This document shows, piece by piece, positions 6,058 through 6,059 of a DNA stretch of 6,059 nt. Source of the stretch: Bacteroidales bacterium (GTDB lineage Bacteria; Bacteroidota; Bacteroidia; Bacteroidales; WCHB1-69). The DNA is taken from assembly GCA_012519525.1 (NCBI GenBank), contig JAAYQB010000095.1, positions 1 to 6,059 on the forward strand, given 5' to 3'. Each line of letters starts with the position of its first letter. Position 1 is the first letter of the stretch. The notes under the pieces are model-generated. The model did no database searches, was not told the origin of the DNA, and was given only the letters and a program-made list of their open reading frames with translations. Made by a program: the position numbers and the translations under genes.

Positions 6058-6059
6058 TA

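Noticed and set aside
1..6059. CRISPR arrays, tRNA/rRNA genes, IS elements, phage or toxin-antitoxin genes
   Set aside because: No regularly spaced repeats, cloverleaf-like RNA genes, transposase motifs or terminal repeats were seen. Nearly all of the window is accounted for by protein genes.

Overview
The window is AT-rich, gene-dense chromosomal DNA from a member of the Bacteroidetes (Bacteroidota). The supporting evidence is a gldH lipoprotein gene (a family confined to this phylum), a RicT/PSP1-family gene directly upstream of it, TAnnTTTG-type -7 promoter elements, lipoproteins with short lipoboxes, and start codons without Shine-Dalgarno sequences. I cannot name the genus. Nothing points to a plasmid, phage, IS element or CRISPR array.

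Left half (1-2468, minus strand): a tight three-gene block read right to left, ricT-like > gldH > a PBP1A-type penicillin-binding protein. The last gene is cut by the left edge. The gaps are 5 nt, then a 1-nt TAATG stop/start overlap, so it is very probably one operon. The PBP fragment holds the membrane anchor and the glycosyltransferase (GT51) domain. It carries a run of nine G inside the codons of catalytic motif 2.

Centre (2469-2599): a short divergent intergenic region. It holds a -7-like element for each direction and a perfect 8+8 bp inverted repeat that covers the presumed ricT promoter.

Right half (2600-5418, plus strand): a small lipoprotein with a prealbumin/carboxypeptidase-regulatory-like look, then NAD kinase (nadK) overlapping or nearly touching it, then a 14-helix Wzx/MOP-type flippase 25 nt later. 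These probably form a second operon. It links NADP supply to a polysaccharide or lipid-linked sugar exporter only by position; no glycosyltransferases are in view.

Right edge (5448-6059, minus strand): a convergent pair with an 11-nt overlap. First comes the C-terminal end of a probable beta-propeller (DUF4221/6-bladed-like) protein. It is followed by a 144-residue exported protein with a CxxC motif and a likely cis-proline loop, suggesting a divergent thioredoxin-like protein. This pair is the least understood part of the window. The rest is conserved housekeeping or cell-envelope content, and I see no clear evidence of a wholly new system.
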